Origin: a virus
DNA length: 64,000 nucleotides
Virus record (IMG/VR): IMGVR_UViG_3300021440_000015
Span: 56,258-120,257 of that record
Reading direction: 5' to 3' (one strand)
Shown piece by piece: positions 52,390 through 59,816 of this stretch. Made by a program: the position numbers and the translations under genes. The first letter of the stretch is position 1, and each line of letters opens with the position of its first letter. The notes beneath the pieces are model-generated. The model did no database searches. It was given only the letters and a program-made list of their open reading frames with translations, and was not told the DNA's origin.

Positions 52390-52794
52390 ATGGCTGCTCA
52401 ATTTAGTCTGAATAAGACTTTTACCTTTGTCACAAGAGCACCCAGTATTCTGGGTGCATCTGTTATCAACGCCAAGTTGGTTGGTATTATGGTAGCTGAC
52501 ACTGCCAGAAAGACCAGTAATATAGATCTTCATTATCGGAAGATCTTTCCTTTGCTTCCAGCAGGCACGCCTGATGACGTCAACAGCTGTACGTACTATG
52601 AGTTCATTGGGGAATCAGGGGAACGATTCATCTATGCCGATCAGTGGATCGACATGGCCAGTGTGGAACTCATCGACAGTATTACTATCACAGCTGTGAT
52701 AGCAAATGCCAGTATGAATGACGTGAGTCGTATTCGTGACGCTCTTAACGCCATGGGTTACCGCTCTTACAACCTCACCACCAGAACAACCTAA
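52390..52794 (+). CDS. small beta-barrel-like protein (134 aa)
   Basis: Beta-rich (KTFTFVTRAPSILGASVINA, KLVGIMVADTARK, SIDSITITAVIANA); the C-terminal part with DVSRIRDALNAMGYRSYNL resembles a ferredoxin-like or SH3-type fold. No enzyme motif. Unknown function; part of the same operon. Confidence 0.7.
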   Translation: MAAQFSLNKTFTFVTRAPSILGASVINAKLVGIMVADTARKTSNIDLHYRKIFPLLPAGTPDDVNSCTYYEFIGESGERFIYADQWIDMASVELIDSITITAVIANASMNDVSRIRDALNAMGYRSYNLTTRTT

Positions 52795-52825
52795 TCATTT
52801 ACCCACCTCAAGAAAAGAAAGTATC

Positions 52826-53227
52826 ATGCCCTATTTTAGAGATGATTATCAAGACCTTGGTCAGGAAACTCTGATCCTTACACCTGTGGCTATACCTGGT
52901 CATGTCACTAACTTCGGTACTGTGGGTAATTTCACTTATCTGGAAATGTCCACAGGTCTGATCTATGTTCGTGAAAAAGACAGCAGTCTGAAAACACATC
53001 TAGGTTGGATCTTCCTTCATCAGTCTTGCATTGATGAATGTTTCCGTGAGAATATGACTTACGCTATGTTTGATATGGAATGCATGGCTTTGATCAAAGC
53101 TAAGTCTGACAATAAGTTAGATGACATAGCTGTGTTCCAGGAAAAATATAAGCAACTCTTTAACAAGTATGGTGTACCCATGCTCCATAAAGAGTACTTT
53201 GTCAACGGAACCAAAGAAGGACTTTAA
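52826..53227 (+). CDS. hypothetical protein (133 aa)
   Basis: ATG 52826 follows AAGAAAAGAAAGTATC; an upstream open frame lacks a good start. Mixed alpha/beta with a conserved-looking start (PYFRDDYQDLGQETLILTPV) and a charged C-terminus. Unknown function. Confidence 0.7.
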   Translation: MPYFRDDYQDLGQETLILTPVAIPGHVTNFGTVGNFTYLEMSTGLIYVREKDSSLKTHLGWIFLHQSCIDECFRENMTYAMFDMECMALIKAKSDNKLDDIAVFQEKYKQLFNKYGVPMLHKEYFVNGTKEGL

Positions 53228-53231
53228 TATC

Positions 53232-53558
53232 ATGTCTGATCGAACCTACAAACACGTGGATGATTTCATTGACGCTCCTTGTTTCCAGATGTCAGAATCA
53301 GAAACCTATGCAGCTTGGATGCTTAATCATTTCAGGTTTCCGGCTGGTCTGAAGTATAAGTTTGATAAGTTTATGAAAGCTCATAAGCTGTTTGCTACTT
53401 ACGAAGGCAAAGTTTACCTGGTGACAGGTGCTTCTCGCATGGGGGATGTTTGGTTAGCTAAAGATTTCGATCGTAAAAGTGGTTATGATCTTCGTATAGA
53501 CATCAATGTCATCCAAAGCTGGAGTAATAAACCAGACGGTCCCTACCAACTACCTTAA
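53232..53558 (+). CDS. hypothetical protein (108 aa)
   Basis: ATG 53232 comes 4 bases after the previous stop. Small alpha/beta protein with central KFMKAHKLFATYEGKVYLV. No recognised family. Directly upstream of dCTP deaminase (9-base gap with AAGGAAAAA as ribosome binding site), so co-transcribed with it. Confidence 0.7.
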   Translation: MSDRTYKHVDDFIDAPCFQMSESETYAAWMLNHFRFPAGLKYKFDKFMKAHKLFATYEGKVYLVTGASRMGDVWLAKDFDRKSGYDLRIDINVIQSWSNKPDGPYQLP

Positions 53559-53567
53559 GGAAAAAAT

Positions 53568-55226
53568 ATGAGTATCAAGTCTGATAAATGGATTCGTGAG
53601 AATTCTCTGTTGCGGGACATGATTGTTCCGTTTGTGATGGACAATGAAAACAAGATCGTTGTTCATGGTGAGGAAAAGAAAGTACCTAGCTTTGGCCTTT
53701 CCTCTTACGGTTACGATGTACGCCTGGGTCCTAACTTCAAGTTCTTTCGCGGACAAGAAGCTTACCTGGTGCGTAGCAGCCCTAATTCTGGCGGCGGTCT
53801 GTCTGTTAACACACCTGTATTGGCAAGTACGCTAGGTCGCTCTATCGACATCGCTGATTTTACCAACACTTGTGAGTTGGCTTCTTTTGAAGACCTAGCT
53901 TGGATCGAACTTCCAGCAAAGAGCTTCTGTCTGGGACACACCATCGAAAAAGTGACTGTTCCTCGTGATGTCTCTGTTGTTTGCATGGGTAAATCCACTG
54001 TGGCAAGAGCTGGCATCATCGTTACTGTAACGCCTCTCGAATCTGAATGGTGCTTTACAGGTGATACTGAAGTGGCGTTGGCTAATGGCACGTCAATGTC
54101 TTTTAAGGAAATGGAAGAACGTGCAAAAACCGGCGAGCGTTTCTTTGGATACACATTTAGAAATGACGGAACTATCGGAATAGAAGAATTGTTGAATCCT
54201 AGAAAAACTAGGGCTATGGCAGATCTGGTAGAGGTAACGTTAGACACCGGGGATGTGATACGATGCACGCCGAATCATAAATTCTTAACTAAGAAATTTG
54301 GTTACGTCGAAGCTCAAAATCTAGAAGAAAACATTTCTTTGATGCCTCTTTATAGATATGTCGATAAAAAAGGATATGAGAGCGTGGCCGGCCCTGTTCA
54401 ATATAACACCAGACCTATCTACACTCACAAATTATCAGATCAATGGAATCTTGAAAACCACATCTATCCATTAGTAAATGGGCATGTCCGACATCACATT
54501 GATTTTAATCCAAGAAATAATTACCCTACAAACATTATTAGGATGTCCGATGAAGACCATCATAAGGTTCATGAAACTAAAGAAGGTTACACAGAAGAAC
54601 GTAAGCGCATAGCGGCAATTTCTAGAGAGTCTTTTTATGAAAAATGCAGAACCATTGCAAATTTCAGAGAAATTATGTCAGAAGTATTTAGCAAAGCTGC
54701 TAGAACGTTCTGGGATAGTCCTGAACATGCAGAAACAAGAGCAGGCTGGTTGAAAGCTCACTCTGAACCAAGGCCATATAGACTTAAGTATTTTGACAGG
54801 CAGGTGGTTTTAGATGCTTTTAAAGAATACGGGTCTATAAGGCAAGCAGGCAAAGCGTTGAAAACGAAAGCAGATACATTAGCTAGAAGGTTCCCAGATA
54901 TTGTAGCACAAGCCAGAAGTTTGGGTTACATACCTATGAATCATACAGTAAAATCTGTTAAAAAACTGGTTGAGAAAGAAGATGTTTATTGTCTCACCGT
55001 TCCAAACACGTCAAACTTTGCTTTAGATGCTGGAGTATTTGTTCATAATTGTGGAAATATCACATTGGAAATCACCAACACTACAGATCTTCCTGTGCGT
55101 ATCTACCCTGGCATGGGTATCACTCAGCTTCAGTTCTTTCAGTCGGATGAACAATGTTTGGTGAGCTATGCCGATCGGAATGGTAAGTATCAAAACCAAC
55201 CAGCTGAGCCTGTCCCCCCTATGTAA
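53568..55226 (+). CDS. dcd: dCTP deaminase with in-frame intein (552 aa precursor; 219-aa mature enzyme)
   Basis: Converts dCTP to dUTP on the way to dTMP. Extein motifs are SYGYDVRLG near residue 45 and MGKSTVARAGIIVTVTPLESEW, where the family's catalytic Ser/Arg and Glu reside, continuing after the intein as CGNITLEITN. The intein (residues 162-494) begins with Cys and ends His-Asn, with Cys as the first C-extein residue, so all splicing residues are present. The insertion is in the most conserved active-site loop, so activity depends on splicing. It pairs functionally with thymidylate kinase at 60418. Last gene of the 50-55 kb operon. Confidence 0.9.
   Translation: MSIKSDKWIRENSLLRDMIVPFVMDNENKIVVHGEEKKVPSFGLSSYGYDVRLGPNFKFFRGQEAYLVRSSPNSGGGLSVNTPVLASTLGRSIDIADFTNTCELASFEDLAWIELPAKSFCLGHTIEKVTVPRDVSVVCMGKSTVARAGIIVTVTPLESEWCFTGDTEVALANGTSMSFKEMEERAKTGERFFGYTFRNDGTIGIEELLNPRKTRAMADLVEVTLDTGDVIRCTPNHKFLTKKFGYVEAQNLEENISLMPLYRYVDKKGYESVAGPVQYNTRPIYTHKLSDQWNLENHIYPLVNGHVRHHIDFNPRNNYPTNIIRMSDEDHHKVHETKEGYTEERKRIAAISRESFYEKCRTIANFREIMSEVFSKAARTFWDSPEHAETRAGWLKAHSEPRPYRLKYFDRQVVLDAFKEYGSIRQAGKALKTKADTLARRFPDIVAQARSLGYIPMNHTVKSVKKLVEKEDVYCLTVPNTSNFALDAGVFVHNCGNITLEITNTTDLPVRIYPGMGITQLQFFQSDEQCLVSYADRNGKYQNQPAEPVPPM
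54051..55049 (+). other. mini-HNH intein in dCTP deaminase (333 aa)
   Basis: Starts CFTGDTEVAL (block A), with a block B-like VIRCTPNHKFLT; it ends FALDAGVFVHN before Cys, matching blocks F and G. The middle holds an HNH endonuclease (VRHHIDFNPRNNYPTNIIRM then DHHKVHE) and a helix-turn-helix-like segment (SIRQAGKALKTKADTLARRF). Base composition is more AT-rich than the exteins. All motifs look intact, so both splicing and homing may be active. Confidence 0.9.
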
Positions 55227-55232
55227 ACCCCC

Positions 55233-55268
55233 ATACAGACATCAGCCCATAAAGGCTGATGTCTGTAT
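55233..55268 (+). terminator. terminator hairpin
   Basis: ATACAGACATCAGCC pairs with GGCTGATGTCTGTAT. Ends the dcd operon. Confidence 0.8.
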
Positions 55269-55287
55269 TACCCCAAGGAGTTAAGAA

Positions 55288-55539
55288 ATGTTAATCACGA
55301 TGCAAGGTATGATGAAACAACTGCAAACCAATGATAATCTTATCTTGGTTACTGTGGTAGGCTACACAACAATCAAGAAAGCAGCTCTTGATGAGATTAA
55401 CACAGAGACTTGTGATTTATCATGGGTCTGGAACGCTATGCAAGTTCTGGGTGAGACTCATGAACAGATTTATAAGCGTTTTGAAAATATAGTTTATAGC
55501 TTTCGTATCATGGAAGCTAATAAATGGATCTACCCTTGA
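55288..55539 (+). CDS. hypothetical protein (83 aa)
   Basis: AAGGAG precedes ATG 55288. Short helical protein with two Trp-containing turns (CDLSWVWNAMQVLG) and no known family. Stands between the dcd terminator and the next promoter module. Confidence 0.7.
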   Translation: MLITMQGMMKQLQTNDNLILVTVVGYTTIKKAALDEINTETCDLSWVWNAMQVLGETHEQIYKRFENIVYSFRIMEANKWIYP

Positions 55540-55568
55540 CCATCCTTATGTAAAAGATTTCAGTCACA

Positions 55569-55584
55569 TATACTTAACTTGAGC
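55569..55584 (+). promoter_or_regulatory. early-type phage promoter with structured leader
   Basis: TATACTTAACTTGAGC preceded by GTAAAAGATTTCAGTCACA, upstream bases shared with 58954 and 27947. The leader folds as ATATTC/GAATAT inside AGC/GCT pairing, then GAAGGAGTTATC before ATG 55633. Confidence 0.75.
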
Positions 55585-55632
55585 TTAGGTTCAAATATTC
55601 ATTCGAATATACGCTATGCTGAAGGAGTTATC

Positions 55633-55689
55633 ATGGAAGTCCATGAAATCACCCTGACCGAAGTAGAATGGTTGTTCTACTTCGGTTAA
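55633..55689 (+). CDS. micro-ORF of 18 codons folded into two hairpins
   Basis: ATG 55633 to TAA 55689 encodes MEVHEITLTEVEWLFYFG, with a strong Shine-Dalgarno, its own promoter and an immediate terminator. The RNA forms CATGGA/TCCATG at the start codon and ACCGAAGTAGAA/TTCTACTTCGGT (12 perfect bp) at the end. It could be a real peptide, a leader, or a small RNA that happens to carry an ORF. A full expression cassette for only 18 codons speaks for a product with a function. Confidence 0.6.
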   Translation: MEVHEITLTEVEWLFYFG

Positions 55690-55724
55690 GAGGTGCCCGA
55701 ATTACCGGGCACCTCTTTTTTTTC
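55690..55724 (+). terminator. intrinsic terminator
   Basis: GAGGTGCCCG/CGGGCACCTC followed by T-tracts. Confidence 0.95.
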
Positions 55725-55841
55725 TTTTTTTTTTTGCCCTATCTGTTTAAAAAGTAATCCTTTGACTATAGCGATAACTCTTATCGTTTACAGAAGTTGA
55801 TTGTAATCAGTCAAAGACAACCTTATTTAGCAGAGGTCCAG

Positions 55842-56264
55842 ATGAAAGAACATGACCATATTAAACTGATGGCGTTGACTCTGTTCAACAATCAGTTTAA
55901 CAGAAACCTACGCGTTACAGATTTTGATATGATCTGTATTGCTAAAAAAGCTGATTACCCTATTGCTTTTGAAGCATACACCACAAGAGCAGATGACTTT
56001 CTACGTTTGCGTATTTATTTAAAGATAGGTAAAGCCGATAATCTACTTCCTTTTAAACTGGAAGTAAACGCCCCTTATCACAACACCACATCCGAAGATG
56101 AAGTTTGGGTGACTCTGGGTACCTTAGACGTTTATCATCTTGAGTCAGGCCACCTGAAGGAACAGTTCCTTTATGACTGTCCTGAACAAATGTTGAATTT
56201 AATCCTAGCTGAAGATGGCACACCTATCTTAGGCGAGAATGGTGAATATCTGTTAACAGAATAA
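55842..56264 (+). CDS. hypothetical protein (140 aa)
   Basis: ATG 55842 with GCAGAGG upstream is preferred to an earlier TTG at 55797. Beta-rich protein (DFLRLRIYLKIGKADNLLPF, KLEVNAPYHNTTSEDEVWVT) with a C-terminal ILAEDGTPILGENGEYLL repeat-like end. Unknown function. Confidence 0.7.
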   Translation: MKEHDHIKLMALTLFNNQFNRNLRVTDFDMICIAKKADYPIAFEAYTTRADDFLRLRIYLKIGKADNLLPFKLEVNAPYHNTTSEDEVWVTLGTLDVYHLESGHLKEQFLYDCPEQMLNLILAEDGTPILGENGEYLLTE

Positions 56265-56271
56265 TACTTAC

Positions 56272-56304
56272 ATAGATACTAAGCTGTAAAGGCTTAGTAT
56301 CTAT
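56272..56304 (+). terminator. terminator hairpin
   Basis: ATAGATACTAAGC pairs with GCTTAGTATCTAT. Confidence 0.75.
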
Positions 56305-56331
56305 TAAACACGAAATAGGAAAGAAGGTAAA

Positions 56332-56676
56332 ATGGCTAATAGAAAGATAAGTGACTTTTCGCCGTTAACCACAGCTTCAGGTACTGTTTCTTGGGATTTA
56401 GATACCCATCAAGTCATCCGTATAGAGTTAACCTCTAACGTCACCAACTTCAATATTCAGAACTTAGATCTCACACGGATAGGTTTTGATTACAAAGTGG
56501 TTATTATTCACAAAGGCGGTGATCTTGTATTCCCAGCTAACGTGAAGTTCCCTGATGGTGCAGCACCGGCTCTTACTTTGGTCAACAACAAAATCGATAC
56601 ATTCAGCTTTATGGTGGAGTCCTTTGATGGAGTCACGCCTTATCTGTACTGTGTCGGTTACGCTTTGAACATGTAA
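56332..56676 (+). CDS. small fibre-like protein (114 aa)
   Basis: Starts MANRKISDFSPLTT, the same style of N-terminus as 57126 (MPSKKISEFLMLTT), an attachment sequence common in phage fibre proteins. The rest is beta-rich (VIRIELTSNVTNFNIQNL, YKVVIIHKGGDLVFPANV). Likely a fibre or fibre-tip subunit; the partner is unknown. Confidence 0.75.
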   Translation: MANRKISDFSPLTTASGTVSWDLDTHQVIRIELTSNVTNFNIQNLDLTRIGFDYKVVIIHKGGDLVFPANVKFPDGAAPALTLVNNKIDTFSFMVESFDGVTPYLYCVGYALNM

Positions 56677-56677
56677 A

Positions 56678-56974
56678 ATGAAATTCAATCACCGACTTTC
56701 AGGCAGATACAAGCTAGAGATAGTCGGTAAAGAAGGTATCCGTAACACTCACGTATTCGACAACATGGTGGTCGATAACGGACTTGAACAGATAGGTAAT
56801 AACAACGTATTACTTACTGACTGTCAAGTGGGTGTGGGTAATAATCCAGCTTTACCGACAGATACATCTCTAGAAGTATTGAATAGCTACACAAGTCTGG
56901 TGACTGAAGCCATAAGCTTCAGTCATTCCCAGATTAAACCCTATGTGCTACAGACAACAAAGAGAACGTTATGA
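56678..56974 (+). CDS. truncated fibre-type domain protein (98 aa)
   Basis: N-terminal domain seen at the start of many long phage tail proteins (SGRYKLEIVGKEG, FDNMVVDNGLEQIG, VGVGNNPALPTDTSLEVL), here cut short at KRTL. It starts one base after the previous stop. In relatives the domain continues, so this copy may be a remnant; the frame reopens in the small ORF at 56991-57080. Confidence 0.65.
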   Translation: MKFNHRLSGRYKLEIVGKEGIRNTHVFDNMVVDNGLEQIGNNNVLLTDCQVGVGNNPALPTDTSLEVLNSYTSLVTEAISFSHSQIKPYVLQTTKRTL

Positions 56975-56990
56975 AATAGAGAGAAATCTT

Positions 56991-57080
56991 ATGGCCTTAC
57001 CTAGTAATGTCAAAAGACTTGTCTCAGCAGGTATGGGTACAAGTAATCGTTTACAGGTAAATTATAGCACATTGACTTAA
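56991..57080 (+). pseudogene. possible remnant of the fibre gene (29 codons)
   Basis: ATG 56991 with GAGAGAAATCTT upstream encodes MALPSNVKRLVSAGMG and a short tail. The same frame is open leftwards into the end of the preceding gene, which is in another frame, consistent with a frameshifted or deleted longer gene. Could also be a real small ORF. Confidence 0.35.
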
Positions 57081-57101
57081 CGGTCATGCTATGACCGTTA
57101 A
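57077..57101 (+). terminator. hairpin
   Basis: TTAACGGTCAT-GCT-ATGACCGTTAA; flanking GACT/AGTC extends it. Confidence 0.6.
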
Positions 57102-57125
57102 TAAGTCACTAACAAAGAGGTTATT

Positions 57126-58232
57126 ATGCCTAGTAAAAAAATCAGTGAATTTCTGATGCTTACGACCCCAACGGGTCTTGAGCAAACTGTAGTAGCTATC
57201 GGTGGTGTCAATCACCGTGTCACTTTGAACGCTATCAAGTCTCTGATCACTAAAAATGATCTGGGGTTGGAGTTTGTCAATAATACTTCAGACGCAGATA
57301 AACCTATCTCTACGGCTACTCAAGCCGCATTGGCAGGTAAGTCTAATATGGGTCATACTCACGCCATGGCAGATGTGCCAGGGCTGGTGCAGTATATCAC
57401 CGATCAGTTAACTGCATTAGCAGCTACTCTGTCAGCAGCAGGTCATACTCATCAACTCACAGAAGTGGTGGGATTAGTCACTGCCCTGGCCGATAAGGCT
57501 AATACAGCAGATCTGAACAGTCTGGCGACTGTGGTGGTTAACATCAATACAGCTCTTGCCACCAAAGCAGCTGCAGCACACAGCCACGCTACTGCAGACA
57601 TAATAGGTCTTGATCTGTATGTAGCCAGTCAAATTACCGGTAAAGCTGACGTTAGCCACACACATACAGCTGGTGAAATTTCTGGTTTGACAGCTTTTGT
57701 TCAGGCTCTGATCACAAACGCGATCGCTAGTTTCTCTAGTGTGGGTCACACACATGAGATCTCTGAGATCAATAACCTTACTGCTACTCTAGGTGGTAAA
57801 GCCAATAATTCAGATGTTACTGCATTAGGTACTCTGATCACAGCTTTGCAAACTACTGTAGCTGGTAAAGCAAATACAAACCACCAACATAGTGTAACCG
57901 ATCTCTTGAATTTCGCTTCTGAAGTTCAGGCTATCGTTTCTACTATGAATTTGGCTTCAGTTGCTCACACGCATACAGCAGCACAAGTCACTGACTTTAA
58001 TGCAGCTCTGTCTGTGATCATGCGTGATGTAAATACATTCATGAATGCCACTTCTGGTGCCCATGATGTATTACCACACGCACACACGGCTACTCAGATC
58101 CAAGGCTTGCAAACAGCTATCACTTCTGAACTTACAGTACCTAATCTGGAAACACAGGTGCAGACTATTGTCAATGCTATGGGACTTGGTGCCGTCATAA
58201 ACGCAGTCACTATTGGTGATATCCAGTGGTGA
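57126..58232 (+). CDS. tail fibre protein with repeated HxH motifs (368 aa)
   Basis: N-terminus KKISEFLMLTTPTGLEQT, then an N-terminal domain followed by about eight copies of a histidine motif (GHTHAMADVPGLV, GHTHQLTEVVGLV, HSHATADIIGL, SHTHTAGEISGL, GHTHEISEINNL, HQHSVTDLL, AHTHTAAQVTDF, PHAHTATQIQGL), each followed by a helical spacer. HxH pairs in trimeric phage fibres coordinate metal ions along the axis. The chain ends IGDIQW. The C-terminus lacks a large receptor-binding head, so another protein may supply it. Confidence 0.85.
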   Translation: MPSKKISEFLMLTTPTGLEQTVVAIGGVNHRVTLNAIKSLITKNDLGLEFVNNTSDADKPISTATQAALAGKSNMGHTHAMADVPGLVQYITDQLTALAATLSAAGHTHQLTEVVGLVTALADKANTADLNSLATVVVNINTALATKAAAAHSHATADIIGLDLYVASQITGKADVSHTHTAGEISGLTAFVQALITNAIASFSSVGHTHEISEINNLTATLGGKANNSDVTALGTLITALQTTVAGKANTNHQHSVTDLLNFASEVQAIVSTMNLASVAHTHTAAQVTDFNAALSVIMRDVNTFMNATSGAHDVLPHAHTATQIQGLQTAITSELTVPNLETQVQTIVNAMGLGAVINAVTIGDIQW

Positions 58233-58283
58233 TAAAACCTAGTTCAGGTAATCATTCCCTCTTTAACTTCATAGGAGTCTAAC

Positions 58284-58856
58284 ATGGCACAATTGAAAAT
58301 TAGTAAAGTAACAGCTCTGCCAGGTACCCTGGAAGCTTCTACTCTGTATTTGGTGGCTGATGCCGTTCGTACTAACGACGTTAACATCTATGTGTCCAAC
58401 AGCACCGGCAGTGCTGCTAAACACGTGCCTACGTTTGCTGAACTGGAGACGATGGTCGACGGTAAAGTTACCGCAGGTCTGACCGCTGCTTCTTCGTTGA
58501 AGGTTGTTGCTGACATCACCGCTCGTGATGCTCTGGCTCCTGTCATCGCTACGATGGCTCTGGTGTTGGACGCTACTGGTGATGCTACCGTCTTGGTTGG
58601 CGCTGCCACCTACGTGTATGATCCAGTCGCTCTTGCTTGGTCGAAGATCAGCGAACATGAGTCGCTGGACGTCACCCTGACCTGGGCAAGTATCACTGGC
58701 AAGCCTACCTCGGCTGTGGCTGACATTGATGATGCAGTGACCAAGCGTCATGCACATGCTAACATCGCCGTGTTGGATCTGTTGAGCGACAACACCGGCA
58801 ACCTGTTGTATAACGGTCTGCCTGTTGCTCCCCAGATGCTGGCTGAGCAGTGGTAA
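58284..58856 (+). CDS. fibre-like protein (190 aa)
   Basis: Starts MAQLKISKVTALPGTLEAS, the collagen-like/fibre N-terminal pattern with a predicted beta-sheet (STLYLVADAVRTNDVNIYVS), then an Ala/Val-rich region and HAHANIAVLDLLSDNTGNLL near the end. It finishes AEQW, like the preceding gene's DIQW, suggesting a shared C-terminal capping or assembly signal. Optimal codons indicate high expression. The small size suggests a tip or spacer subunit. Confidence 0.75.
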   Translation: MAQLKISKVTALPGTLEASTLYLVADAVRTNDVNIYVSNSTGSAAKHVPTFAELETMVDGKVTAGLTAASSLKVVADITARDALAPVIATMALVLDATGDATVLVGAATYVYDPVALAWSKISEHESLDVTLTWASITGKPTSAVADIDDAVTKRHAHANIAVLDLLSDNTGNLLYNGLPVAPQMLAEQW

Positions 58857-58880
58857 TCTGACTCATGAGAGTCTAAGAGC

Positions 58881-58918
58881 TTAAGACACACAGAGCCGAA
58901 AGGCTCTGTGTGTCTTAT
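58881..58918 (+). terminator. terminator hairpin
   Basis: AAGACACACAGAGCC-GAAA-GGCTCTGTGTGTCTT. Confidence 0.85.
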
Positions 58919-58953
58919 AAACCCGACTGTCTTTGTAAAAGATTTCAATGTTA

Positions 58954-58969
58954 TATACTTAGTTTGAGC
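58954..58969 (+). promoter_or_regulatory. early-type phage promoter with structured leader
   Basis: TATACTTAGTTTGAGC preceded by TTTGTAAAAGATTTCAATGT. The leader folds as TTCCC/GGGAA and ACCTG/CAGGT stems, then AAGGAGACAAC before ATG 59043. Confidence 0.75.
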
Positions 58970-59042
58970 TATATCGCTAGTTCATTCCCGATCTTGGGAA
59001 AACCTGTAGATGTCAGGTGGTTTAAAACATCAAGGAGACAAC

Positions 59043-59297
59043 ATGAAAGAAGTTACTTCGCAACAGCTCGATATCGAGCTGGCTCGTTTGGCCGGTGAGT
59101 TGGTTAGACGAGCGCGAATGATAGCGCGCATGTGTTCTTCAAAGTCTAAGGATCTTAAGGTTGACACCCTCTTGATCCAAGACTTTGAAGAAAGTCTCAA
59201 AGCTGACCCTTCTATCAAGGGTCAGTTCGCCGCGTGCGACATTATCATGGAAGTATCATACTTCCATGACGTCGAGCCTATCAAGGCAACGGCATGA
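59043..59297 (+). CDS. small protein (84 aa) encoded by a string of RNA hairpins
   Basis: Charged helical protein (SQQLDIELARLAGELVRRAR, KVDTLLIQDFEESLKADPSI) of unknown function, in a promoter-leader-terminator cassette. The mRNA is nearly continuous hairpins: 59064-59081 palindrome, GCTCGT/ACGAGC, GCGCG/CGCGC, 59135-59192 (13 bp TTCTTCAAAGTCT plus GGATC/GATCC), 59203-59225 (9 bp CTGACCCTT/AAGGGTCAG) and 59246-59268 (11 bp CATGGAAGTAT and its complement). The pattern repeats that of 26912-27205, with unrelated sequence. Confidence 0.75.
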   Translation: MKEVTSQQLDIELARLAGELVRRARMIARMCSSKSKDLKVDTLLIQDFEESLKADPSIKGQFAACDIIMEVSYFHDVEPIKATA

Positions 59298-59302
59298 CAG
59301 AG

Positions 59303-59340
59303 AATCCCCAGGGCCAAAAGCTGAGGGGATTTTTTTTTTC
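59303..59340 (+). terminator. intrinsic terminator
   Basis: AATCCCC...GGGGATT then about ten T residues. Confidence 0.9.
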
Positions 59341-59365
59341 AGCCTATGTATAATTTTTTGATCCT

Positions 59366-59381
59366 ATTTACTTTACTTGAC
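59366..59381 (+). promoter_or_regulatory. early-type phage promoter (TTGAC variant)
   Basis: TTTACTTTACTTGACA; ATG 59411 follows 29 bases on, preceded by AAAAAGGAAAGTATC, the same leader end as at 42162. Confidence 0.7.
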
Positions 59382-59410
59382 AGTATCTCATCTTTAAAAA
59401 GGAAAGTATC

Positions 59411-59815
59411 ATGGGTATCGCAGAAAAAACCAAGCTGTTAGAATTTATGCTGGAGAATCCTTTTTTCAAAACCATCTCTCTGATGGAACCTGAGGACATC
59501 GCTGAAATGTTTCAGTCTGAAAAAGAATTCAGAACTGAACTGATAACTATGGAAAGTATGTTTCATGAACTGCTTTGGCAGCAAGGGACATACGACGTCA
59601 TGGTTTTGAGTAACTTCAATCAGACACGCCCTGACAAAAGTAGAAGACTTGAGTTGGTTTCAGAAAAACCTGCGCAAGCTTTTATGGATAAACACATACG
59701 TACCATAAAAGACAAGAAAGTGTTAGCGACTCGCTGGCGTCTGTTTTACCACACACGCAATAGCAAAACCCTGGTCATGGATCGTACCGTGGCTATAATC
59801 AGAAAAGGAGAATAA
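59411..59815 (+). CDS. hypothetical early protein (134 aa)
   Basis: Helical N-terminal half and a charged, basic C-terminal half (KKVLATRWRLFYHTRNSKT). No recognised family. First gene of a short operon that continues through 61618 (gaps of 1 base or overlaps), including thymidylate kinase. Confidence 0.7.
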   Translation: MGIAEKTKLLEFMLENPFFKTISLMEPEDIAEMFQSEKEFRTELITMESMFHELLWQQGTYDVMVLSNFNQTRPDKSRRLELVSEKPAQAFMDKHIRTIKDKKVLATRWRLFYHTRNSKTLVMDRTVAIIRKGE

Positions 59816-59816
59816 C

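Noticed and set aside
57126-58232. The His-rich repeats as a zinc-finger protein
   Set aside because: HxH pairs spaced about 35-50 residues with helical spacers and a fibre-type N-terminus fit trimeric tail fibres. There are no Cys partners.
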